From a virus: DNA of 30,374 nucleotides. The stretch is from the IMG/VR virus record IMGVR_UViG_3300044638_008662, positions 1 through 30,374 of that record. The stretch is one strand, 5' to 3'. The notes under the pieces were generated by a model, which searched no databases, was not told the origin of the DNA, and worked only from the letters and a program-made list of their open reading frames with translations. This document shows, in pieces, positions 24,321-30,374 of the stretch (position 1 is its first letter; every line of letters starts with the position of its first letter). The translations under genes and the position numbers were made by a program.

Positions 24321-24321
24321 T

Positions 24322-24720
24322 TTAGCAACAAGCCTGCTCAGAAATAAAACTATCTTCAATATTAATATAAAGTTCCTCTCTAATGGGAACAATCAAGCTT
24401 CCCGCTTGAGTTCCAAGCAAGCCACTATTTTTGATAAGAAATTGTCCTTGGAACCTACCAGGAGTGTCGGTTTGCCTTGAAGTGAATTGGTAGTAAATGT
24501 AATACTCCACTGGAGCCCCTGGTTCGTTTGGGATTAAACTTACAATAGAACAAGGAGCACTTACAATTTTCGGAATTCCAGTTTGGACATTTACCATTGA
24601 AAAGTAAATTGTTGAGAGTTCTAAAAACTCCATAGTATCACCATAAGAACTTCGTCCGTCCTGAACAACTTCCATTTTTAATACAGGTAAAGTAGCATTT
24701 TTGCGAATAAAAAATTCCAT
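24322..24720 (-). CDS. Small baseplate/fibre-associated protein, beta-rich
   Basis: The 132-residue protein begins MEFFIRKNATLPVLKMEVVQ and includes TIYFSMVNVQTGIPKIV, EYYIYYQFTSRQTDTPGRFQ and LIVPIREELYINIEDSFI. Opening with 'F-x-I-R-K/R-x-x-x-x-P-x-L' and following with 'I-x-F-S-M' and 'T-D-x-x-G-x-F-x-G-x-F' resembles the immunoglobulin-like N-terminal module of baseplate-upper proteins and related tail proteins. Only this one module is present. The last residues are QACC. It is preceded, within the 18-base gap after the glycosyltransferase stop, by a TATTTAT box ending 6 bases before ATG 24720. It is followed by the polymerase promoter. A virion role is likely; the resemblance is from pattern only. 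Confidence 0.5.
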   Translation of the reverse strand: MEFFIRKNATLPVLKMEVVQDGRSSYGDTMEFLELSTIYFSMVNVQTGIPKIVSAPCSIVSLIPNEPGAPVEYYIYYQFTSRQTDTPGRFQGQFLIKNSGLLGTQAGSLIVPIREELYINIEDSFISEQACC

Positions 24721-24726
24721 ACAAAG

Positions 24727-24733
24727 ATAAATA
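24727..24733 (-). promoter_or_regulatory. TATTTAT box upstream of the small baseplate-type gene
   Basis: Sense CAAAGTATTTATCTTTGTATG. The box ends only 6 bases before ATG 24720 and is flanked by CAAAG and CTTTG, which are inverted repeats. It separates this gene from the glycosyltransferase operon upstream. Confidence 0.4.
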
Positions 24734-24738
24734 CTTTG

Positions 24739-26409
24739 TTACGACTCTTTTCTTAACTTTCCATCGTAGAATTCGAATCTATCATGCTCTGTTGGTGTCG
24801 CAAACAATAAAGCGGGTTTAAGATTTTCTTTTTTGGTTTCTTGATAAATGTAACTCATCCAAGTTTGCTCAAACGGACGGTCCCATTTAGTTGTCAAGAA
24901 CATTTTTTCATTTCCATATCTTGAAACAACTTGAGGCCAGTTGCAATAATAAACTTCACCAATTCCGTAAGCTAGACCTTTGTAAGAACGAACCTCATTA
25001 AATTTGGTCCTTGGAGCATTTGGGTCTAACCCTTGTACTGGAAGAGTTGATTTTTCCGGCCAATATTCCTCTCGTACACTTTGTGGGACATTATACCAAG
25101 ACCATTGAGTACCATTGTCACCATAAAACTCGGTAAAATTAAGTTTTATAAAATCCAAAGATTCTTTTTTAGCAATTTGAATTGATTTGTTGTAGAGGTC
25201 TGGAATTTTTCTTACAAAACCATTTTTACAAGTTTTGTCAAGACCGCTATAAAAAAACATATCATCTTCAAAAAACCAGTAGAAATCAAAATTGTTTTCC
25301 TGAGAATGCTCGGCAATCCATTGTCTTCCACCACAAATTCCTAAGTTATCCTTTTTAATGTGTTCGAAACCAAACTTATCACACAACTCTTTATATCGTT
25401 CTGTAGTTGATAAATCGGATGAATTATTCAACAAAAACTTCTTTGGTTTGTCCAAAAAGTTTCTATCATACATTTCCATTGATTTAATGAGAGTTTCAAA
25501 CTGATTGGGGCTATTAAAAGTAATTACATATAATGCTGAGTTATCAATATTCAAATCAGAATATGCAACTTTACCTTGTGTATTTTTTATTTTGTGATTG
25601 TCGTTTTTGACATCCTCGCAAAACTTACCTATCAGACCATTACCTTCAATTTCATAGTAATCAAATAAGTCCGGATGTCTGTATAAAAGAATACTAAATA
25701 AAGACTCTTCAGTCCCCATCAACCCGTCTGACAAGGTCTGGTGCATTACGTTATAATATAGGCCGTTTACATCACTAATAACATCTTTTGCACCCCCAAA
25801 GATACCACCCCTACAAACTAATTTGACATTATTAGTTGCGTAGTTGTTGATTTTTGGATAAGAAAAACCATGTATTTCTCTTTCAGCAGCATAAGGAAAA
25901 GCTACAAAACCAAATTTGTTAAATAATTTGTCAAATTTAAGATGTATTTTATCGTGAGTAAAATATCCAGGGTGTACAGTATTTGTAATACCAGCATCAA
26001 TCCAAAATAAATGTGAAGAATCAAACTGGTCAAAAATTCTTGCATCGTTAAGCAAAAACATTTTTGACATAACAAGAGGATTATACATTTCTAACTTTGC
26101 CTGTGTAGAATCCGGTAACCAACCAGATTGATTATACCACTCAGGAGATGTTCTAATTTTTTGAATCTTAGCAAAGAAATCGTTTCTAAACCATTCCTGA
26201 CTTCGAAGTATAAACTGTGTATTTTCTTTTTTACGTTTTTGCCAAACAAAACTTTCTAGTTCTTGTTCACCAAAAATTATTAAATTAGCATCAATACTCA
26301 GAAGTTGTTCTAATTTATCAAGGTAGTGCTGAAACGAACGAGACCAATTTTCGGAGAGTTCATCTCGTTTTATATTCCATAATCCGGTAACAAATGTAAC
26401 TTTATTCAT
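24739..26409 (-). CDS. Two-domain glycosyltransferase: HtrL/YibB-like plus GT-A-like
   Basis: The 556-residue protein has two parts. Residues about 1-275 fit the HtrL/YibB type: VTFVTGLWNIKRDELSENWS, then KMFLLNDARIFDQF, then HLFWIDAGITNTVHPG near residue 133, CRGGIFGGAKDVI, and GTEESLFSILLYRHPDLFD. Residues about 290-500 resemble a GT-A glycosyltransferase: LYVITFNSPNQFETLIKSME, FGFEHIKKDNLGICGGRQWI, and YWFFEDDMFFY near 381, where Glu-Asp-Asp is the likely metal/nucleotide-sugar motif. Together they suggest transfer of sugars to a phage or host acceptor. Its start overlaps the upstream gene's stop by 8 bases, so it is co-translated. Donor and acceptor are unknown; the N-terminal family has no settled activity that I can state. 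Confidence 0.75.
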   Translation of the reverse strand: MNKVTFVTGLWNIKRDELSENWSRSFQHYLDKLEQLLSIDANLIIFGEQELESFVWQKRKKENTQFILRSQEWFRNDFFAKIQKIRTSPEWYNQSGWLPDSTQAKLEMYNPLVMSKMFLLNDARIFDQFDSSHLFWIDAGITNTVHPGYFTHDKIHLKFDKLFNKFGFVAFPYAAEREIHGFSYPKINNYATNNVKLVCRGGIFGGAKDVISDVNGLYYNVMHQTLSDGLMGTEESLFSILLYRHPDLFDYYEIEGNGLIGKFCEDVKNDNHKIKNTQGKVAYSDLNIDNSALYVITFNSPNQFETLIKSMEMYDRNFLDKPKKFLLNNSSDLSTTERYKELCDKFGFEHIKKDNLGICGGRQWIAEHSQENNFDFYWFFEDDMFFYSGLDKTCKNGFVRKIPDLYNKSIQIAKKESLDFIKLNFTEFYGDNGTQWSWYNVPQSVREEYWPEKSTLPVQGLDPNAPRTKFNEVRSYKGLAYGIGEVYYCNWPQVVSRYGNEKMFLTTKWDRPFEQTWMSYIYQETKKENLKPALLFATPTEHDRFEFYDGKLRKES

Positions 26410-27283
26410 AAATTCTATTAAATTCTTCTAAAATTCTATAAAAACTTTTTTTATCGGTATAATACGAAGCATCCAAATCTCTAGGACCAGAATCCGGACA
26501 CCACCAAATATCAAAATCTTTAACTTCAAAAAGATGTGGATGATTAACCTTCATCAATGACATTATATTTTCTTCATGAGGTAAACCTTTATCTTGAGTA
26601 ATTATTTTTTCTAAATAATCCTCGAAAGTTTTTACGATAGCATCCCACTTAGATTTATGTCCTCCAAACAACCCGCCAATAACATGGTATGAAGCATCAA
26701 ATTCATTATACCAACTACGATTCACAGTGCCGGACCAATAATATTTTTGATTTTCCTTAGCTAAAATTAAAAATTTATCACCTGTGTCTTCAATAACATT
26801 TTTTAAAAATTCATTATTAAATAATGTGGATTCATAATATCTACGCTCTGGATGTGTGGTGTTTAAATATTTGTTAGGGATTAAACCCGTGTGAGATAAG
26901 CCAGCATCAAACCAATAGTAATAATCATAAGATTTATCTTCATTCCACCACCAATGAAATTTTGAATATTGAATTTCAACACACCTATCACCACGTTTAA
27001 CATCATCGATAACTTTAACTTCATTAATTTTGTCCGCAAACTTTGTATTTGAAATATCGAAAATTTTAAACTTAAGTTTGTTAGGGCTGATGTTATTTGT
27101 TTCATAAAAAAATTTTTTCAAAGATTCATATTCTCTTTCAGAAGTGTAACACAAAAAATCAGCATCGGTCATTTTCAAAAGCGAAAGTAAACTCCATCTG
27201 TAATGACCACCTCTTGCGGGTCGTCCTCCGTATTCAGTACCTGCTAAATCGCTATAGATACAAGTTATAATTTTAATTGACAT
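26402..27283 (-). CDS. HtrL/YibB-like putative glycosyltransferase
   Basis: The 293-residue protein parallels the N-terminal half of the next gene: IKIITCIYSDLAGTEYGGRP at the start, YYYWFDAGLSHTGLIPNKYL near residue 124, HVIGGLFGGHKSKWDAIVKT, and LPHEENIMSLMKVNHPHLFE near 236. The matching blocks (W-I/F-D-A-G-I/L, G-G-I/L-F-G-G, E-E-x-I/L, H-P-x-L-F) are in the same order, so the two are paralogues, probably from a duplication, with the GT-A half present only in the neighbour. It overlaps the upstream GT25-like gene by 11 bases and the downstream gene by 8. It lacks a clear DxD motif, so catalysis is uncertain. Its place in the operon suggests work on the same glycan. Confidence 0.65.
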   Translation of the reverse strand: MSIKIITCIYSDLAGTEYGGRPARGGHYRWSLLSLLKMTDADFLCYTSEREYESLKKFFYETNNISPNKLKFKIFDISNTKFADKINEVKVIDDVKRGDRCVEIQYSKFHWWWNEDKSYDYYYWFDAGLSHTGLIPNKYLNTTHPERRYYESTLFNNEFLKNVIEDTGDKFLILAKENQKYYWSGTVNRSWYNEFDASYHVIGGLFGGHKSKWDAIVKTFEDYLEKIITQDKGLPHEENIMSLMKVNHPHLFEVKDFDIWWCPDSGPRDLDASYYTDKKSFYRILEEFNRIYE

Positions 27284-28016
27284 TTATAGTTTCTTTTATA
27301 ATTTCATTTCTTTTTTGTTTATTAATTTCTGCGTTACAAAAATGTCCAGGAATTTTTACCGGGCTGAACAAATTCCAATTGTAGGTTTGAAGGTAGAAGT
27401 TGTTATAATTTCCTTGAGAAATGTCTGACCAATCATTCCCTTGTGTTGCTATCGGAACCGTGGGACAATAGCTTTGAAATTTTTGAACTATAAATTGAAA
27501 CGTAAAATCGTCCAAAGCATAATAATAATCTCCACTTTGAAAAGCAACTTCTGAAATTTTGAACATTTCATCATAAATAGACTTGTCGTAAATAATCATG
27601 TTTGCGGCATAAATGTCTCTGTGAACTGGGTTTTGTTTTTCTGGAAGATTTGTCATATCTAACAAATAGTTAAAACCTGTAGCACGATTAATATGTCTAT
27701 TTAATGTGGGAGACAAATTCAAAATCGCATAATCAACATGTTCGATTTCGGAATCTAATTTTTCAATAAAATTTTCGGCATACGGCATAATTTCGCAATC
27801 ATCCTCCATAATCATTACTTTATCATAACCTCGTTCTTTTGCAATTTCAATTATTGCTAGTTGAGATTTAGTAATACCCATGTACGAATTTGTATCGATA
27901 GCCTCAAAAACTTCATATTCCCAACCCAAATACTCCATTTGTTTTTTGAATCTTTCTAATCTATCAGGCCTTCTTTTTAGGTTAACTACAAACTTAGGAA
28001 TGTTTTTTAATTTCAT
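27273..28016 (-). CDS. Glycosyltransferase family 25-like protein
   Basis: The 247-residue protein begins KNIPKFVVNLKRRPDRLERF, the usual opening of GT25 proteins (V-x-N-L-x-x-R-x-x-R), followed by LGWEYEVFEAIDTN and YDKVMIMEDDCEIMPYAENF near residue 70 (Glu-Asp-Asp motif), and an aromatic, Asp-rich centre (RDIYAANMIIYDKSIYD, GDYYYALDDFTFQF). GT25 enzymes include LPS galactosyltransferases and collagen hydroxylysine galactosyltransferases. The fold is normally metal-dependent with the acidic cluster at the nucleotide-sugar site. It starts 7 bases after the preceding GT25-like gene and overlaps the next gene by 11. Donor and acceptor are not visible in the sequence. Confidence 0.8.
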   Translation of the reverse strand: MKLKNIPKFVVNLKRRPDRLERFKKQMEYLGWEYEVFEAIDTNSYMGITKSQLAIIEIAKERGYDKVMIMEDDCEIMPYAENFIEKLDSEIEHVDYAILNLSPTLNRHINRATGFNYLLDMTNLPEKQNPVHRDIYAANMIIYDKSIYDEMFKISEVAFQSGDYYYALDDFTFQFIVQKFQSYCPTVPIATQGNDWSDISQGNYNNFYLQTYNWNLFSPVKIPGHFCNAEINKQKRNEIIKETINVN

Positions 28017-28023
28017 ATTAATT

Positions 28024-28758
28024 TTAATTTGTTTGGGGAAAATTTTTTAAGTTTCTGAATTTGTTCGTCGCAGAATAATTGGTATCCCTATTCAAGATGT
28101 TCGAATATGAAGGTCTTTGATTAAAAAAAAGTGGGTAGTGAAAATAAATTTTTAAATCGTGGTTCTTAATTTCTTGAACACCCTTTGTTCTATTATCCAT
28201 CAACCAGTGGTCTTTAACTGCAAGAACACTATAGTAGCTATCGATTTGTTCACCATAAACAACAAGTTCTTTATCTAAGTAGTTAAAATTTTTAACAACA
28301 TATTCAGCAAACTTTAACGAAGTAATATAAGTTGTTGTTTGAACAAATTTATTTGGTTTTATTAAATTTTCAGTAAAATATTCTACAGGCTCTAGTAAGC
28401 AGGCCCCTAAAAATAAAATATCAAAATCTGTGTGATAAATGTTTTCAATCATATTATTATCCAATTCACGATTTTGATTGTCACACACATCCAAATAAAA
28501 ATCATCTTCAAAAATTACCACTTTGTTCCATTGGTTCTCGACTTGCAATTTCAAAATGTCCATGTGGCTGTGGGTACATCCTCGTATAATCCAACCTTCA
28601 TCACTGTTTTCAGTAATTTTGATAGCATCAAATCTTTCAACACCAACAATGTTGTTCTTATCAAGTTCGAAAATAGATTGATTTAATCTATCTTCTCTTT
28701 CTTTAAGATTAATTAAAAAACCCTTATCAGCAACTTTGATGTTATTCCAGGTAACCAT
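28024..28758 (-). CDS. Glycosyltransferase family 25-like protein (second copy)
   Basis: The 244-residue protein begins with KVADKGFLINLKEREDRLNQ, the GT25-like opening, and has WNKVVIFEDDFYLDV near residue 84 (Glu-Asp-Asp). Between them, RGCTHSHMDILKLQ is the conserved 'G-C-x-x-S-H' element of GT25 proteins. The C-terminal third is Tyr/Asn-rich (PLFFNQRPSYSNILNRD). It differs substantially from the neighbouring GT25-like protein, so the duplication, if any, is old or the genes were acquired separately. The start lies 5 bases after the GT60-like stop. Part of the five-gene operon; substrate unknown. Confidence 0.75.
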   Translation of the reverse strand: MVTWNNIKVADKGFLINLKEREDRLNQSIFELDKNNIVGVERFDAIKITENSDEGWIIRGCTHSHMDILKLQVENQWNKVVIFEDDFYLDVCDNQNRELDNNMIENIYHTDFDILFLGACLLEPVEYFTENLIKPNKFVQTTTYITSLKFAEYVVKNFNYLDKELVVYGEQIDSYYSVLAVKDHWLMDNRTKGVQEIKNHDLKIYFHYPLFFNQRPSYSNILNRDTNYSATNKFRNLKNFPQTN

Positions 28759-28763
28759 GAGTT

Positions 28764-30011
28764 TTATAAATTACCTGTGAGTCGGTCGCACCAACCTTTA
28801 GATTCTGAGTGAGGCCAAACTACCCAGTACGCGGGTTTCTGGGTTGTTTGAAACTCTCTCCATATTTTACAATATTTGTCGGGGTCATTCATCATTCGAG
28901 ATATTTCGGCCTTGTCAGCATCTTTTCTAAATAAAGTTGAATCATCTGAACCATGGAAAGCCACAACCCAGAAATTATAATCTTTTTCGGGAACACTTGC
29001 ATAACCCACATCAATACAATGTTTGAAAACTTGAGCAAAATCTTTTTTCCATTCTTCCTCATTTGAATAAGTGTATGGATTGGGAGGATAATTTTTATCT
29101 AATGTGTATTGTTGAACTGCACGTTTTTCAAATAAAATACCGGCATACTTTTCATATTCTTGTAACGTTCTCTCAGTACCAAAACCAAATGGGCCGTCGT
29201 GACCTTCTTGAGTTTCACCGTCCATACCGAATAGTTTTCTGTTATTAAGGTGGGATTTGTTGTTTTTATCAACCCACTGTTTGTCATCATCCCATTGCTT
29301 GGTTCTACCCTTACGTGTGTACTCGTGCCAGATAAGAACCTTATGTGGGTGAAACAAATCATAGCCCCAGGTATATGCTCTAGCGGCAATCGAAATCTCC
29401 TCACCGTGGAAATAATATTCGGGATTGTGTTGAACCTCTGTTGAGAATTGTCCAAGAGTAAACGCATAGTGTGCGGAATAGAATCGTGCAGTTACAGGTT
29501 CTTTCAAATTTTTCCAACCGGGAATTGTTTCAGGTAAAAAGAAAACCGCACCTTCAGGGATAAATCTATCAAACACCATTCTCCATGGTTCTTTAACTCT
29601 ACCCGCTGGGTCGTTGTCAGGGTCAAACGATGAAACATATCCCGTCAACAAAGGCTTCTTATGTCCTTTCTTTTGTAGCTGTTTAACCATTTTAATCATT
29701 TCATCGTCCCAATTGGGGGCAAATCTCATATGAGAGTCAATCTGTAGTGTATACTCCTCACCATCATAGAGTTGTTGAGTTAAGTTTCTAGCCCAACAAA
29801 CTCCTTTAGAATCCTCATGTGGAATATTCAAAATACGAAAACGCTTATCGTTTTCATATTCATTCAAATCATCAAACTTATCCTCAGGGTGATATTGTCT
29901 TGCAATCGCAATTCTTAGATTTTTTGGTCTCTTTGCATTCCCAATCATATCTTTAAGTGTTTTGATGAGTTGGGGGTCTCTGTAAGAGGCTATTTGAACA
30001 AATATTTTCAT
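28764..30011 (-). CDS. GlcNAc-transferase-like protein (GT60 type)
   Basis: I start at ATG 30011, giving 415 residues from MKIFVQIASYRDPQLIKTLK. A longer reading from 30086 adds only translated poly-T and terminator sequence. 'I-F-V-Q-I-A-S-Y-R-D-P-x-L', then TLQIDSHMRFAPNWDDEMI near residue 91 (the Asp-Ser-His motif) and FHGEEISIAARAYTWGYDLF, identify the GlcNAc-transferase family known from Skp1 hydroxyproline and polypeptide alpha-GlcNAc transferases of Dictyostelium and trypanosomes. Later FWVVAFHGSDDSTLFRKDAD and a Trp-rich end follow. Such enzymes attach GlcNAc to Pro or Thr in proteins, which is why the Thr/Pro-rich tail of the upstream gene is of interest. First gene of the operon, after a terminator. 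No TATTTAT box precedes it. Confidence 0.8.
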   Translation of the reverse strand: MKIFVQIASYRDPQLIKTLKDMIGNAKRPKNLRIAIARQYHPEDKFDDLNEYENDKRFRILNIPHEDSKGVCWARNLTQQLYDGEEYTLQIDSHMRFAPNWDDEMIKMVKQLQKKGHKKPLLTGYVSSFDPDNDPAGRVKEPWRMVFDRFIPEGAVFFLPETIPGWKNLKEPVTARFYSAHYAFTLGQFSTEVQHNPEYYFHGEEISIAARAYTWGYDLFHPHKVLIWHEYTRKGRTKQWDDDKQWVDKNNKSHLNNRKLFGMDGETQEGHDGPFGFGTERTLQEYEKYAGILFEKRAVQQYTLDKNYPPNPYTYSNEEEWKKDFAQVFKHCIDVGYASVPEKDYNFWVVAFHGSDDSTLFRKDADKAEISRMMNDPDKYCKIWREFQTTQKPAYWVVWPHSESKGWCDRLTGNL

Positions 30012-30071
30012 TAATTTAATTTTTACAAAAAAAATAATCATAAGGTTAATAAACTGAATATTTTTTAAAAC

Positions 30072-30093
30072 AAAAAACCCCCACAAGGGGGGG
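30072..30093 (-). terminator. Intrinsic terminator after the Thr/Pro-rich gene
   Basis: On the minus strand five or more C residues, a TTGT loop, GGGGG and then six T residues form a short, GC-only hairpin 30 bases after the stop at 30124. It separates the Thr/Pro-rich gene from the glycosyltransferase operon, although read-through is possible. The 112-base gap shows no other clear signal. Confidence 0.75.
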
Positions 30094-30123
30094 TATAGTG
30101 TAAATAAAATTTTTTTAATTCAA

Positions 30124-30374
30124 TTAGGCACTGCTCGGAGTTGGTGTTGGAGTCTCAGTTGGAGTTTCAGTCACCGTTGGTGTTGGTGTTTCCGTAGGAG
30201 TTTCAGTCACCGTTGGAGTTGGTGTTTCTGACTCAGTTGGAGTATTAGTTGGTGTTTCAGTGTTAGTTGGTGTTGGGGTTGGAGTTATATTAGAAATCTC
30301 ACAATCATTACATCCACCATATCCAAATGATGCGGTAAACGCATCGTCTATCGGAGCATTTATCTTACCAATGA
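30124..30374 (-). CDS. C-terminus of a Thr/Pro-rich (mucin-like) protein, partial
   Basis: Only the last 83 or so codons lie in the window; the start is beyond its edge. The visible part begins [20 protein letters not shown], has a C-x-x-C pair (GGCNDC), then a 53-residue tail in which nearly every second residue is Thr (24 of 53), mixed with Pro, Glu, Asn and Val: [20 protein letters not shown], then two 12-residue repeats [12 protein letters not shown], ending SSA. Such tails are extended and, in other systems, heavily O-glycosylated. The neighbouring operon includes a polypeptide-GlcNAc-transferase-like enzyme. A virion surface protein or fibre is likely; the N-terminal part is needed to say more. 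Confidence 0.75.
   Translation of the reverse strand, partial: IGKINAPIDDAFTASFGYGGCNDCEISNITPTPTPTNTETPTNTPTESETPTPTVTETPTETPTPTVTETPTETPTPTPSSA
30127..30285 (-). repeat. Thr/Pro-rich coding repeat, 36-bp period
   Basis: The DNA coding for the tail repeats: GGAGTTTCAGTCACCGTTGG (plus strand) occurs exactly at 30161-30180 and 30197-30216, 36 bases apart, equal to 12 codons. Other parts are less regular versions of the same ACT/CCA alternation. Such low-complexity DNA can expand and contract by slippage. Confidence 0.9.

Noticed and set aside
30012-30086. N-terminal extension of the GT60-like protein from 30086
   Set aside because: It translates the terminator T-run and poly-T DNA into a Phe/Ile-rich stretch that could mimic a membrane anchor; the family's usual opening begins at the internal ATG 30011.

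Overview
The window is a continuous piece of an AT-rich, tailed-phage genome with T4-type myovirus architecture. Recognisable proteins are the tail sheath (gp18-like), tail tube (gp19-like), a gp26-type baseplate/tape-measure chaperone, a tape-measure candidate of gp29 size, a LysM-type gp53-like baseplate protein, neck/connector proteins and a family B DNA polymerase with intact exonuclease and polymerase motifs. The host is not shown directly. Start codons mostly lack a Shine-Dalgarno sequence and sit behind A-rich leaders, and two non-structural operons carry a TTG-N20-TATATTT(G/A) arrangement like the -33/-7 promoters of Bacteroidota. A Bacteroidota host is therefore the best guess, by inference.

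Layout. 1-9224 (minus strand) is a baseplate/tail-assembly block: a partial baseplate protein, the LysM protein, a 1684-residue baseplate giant with an OmpA-like segment, the tape-measure candidate, and the chaperone with an out-of-frame 3' extension. 9292-14070 (minus) holds the tail tube, a HAD-fold enzyme and a very large tail sheath; a strong terminator follows both the tube and the sheath, and a perfect 10 x 7-bp tandem repeat lies upstream of the tube gene. 14191-14352 (plus) is a small probable DNA-binding protein. 14353-15932 (minus) holds a tail-terminator-like and a neck-like protein. 15983-21165 (plus) is an island with a SET-domain methyltransferase translationally coupled to an SNF2 ATPase, a manganese-type superoxide dismutase fused to a nuclease-like domain, a gp13-like connector protein and a small structural protein. 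21152-24720 (minus) holds a 95-residue HsdS-like recognition-domain protein overlapping the DNA polymerase gene, and a small baseplate-type protein. 24739-30011 (minus) is a five-gene glycosyltransferase operon. 30124-30374 (minus) is the C-terminus of a protein ending in a Thr/Pro-rich, mucin-like tail.

How it works together. Most genes build the contractile tail and neck. A sense-oriented TATTTAT box precedes nine of the genes or operons and is a candidate phage-specific (late) promoter element. The most interesting accessory content is (i) the glycosyltransferase operon, led by a polypeptide-GlcNAc-transferase-like enzyme, next to a Thr/Pro-rich protein that could be its substrate; (ii) the SOD-nuclease fusion; (iii) the SET-SNF2 pair; (iv) the standalone HsdS-like protein; and (v) a possible +1 programmed frameshift in the tail chaperone gene. 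No tRNA, rRNA, CRISPR array, insertion sequence or integrase was seen.
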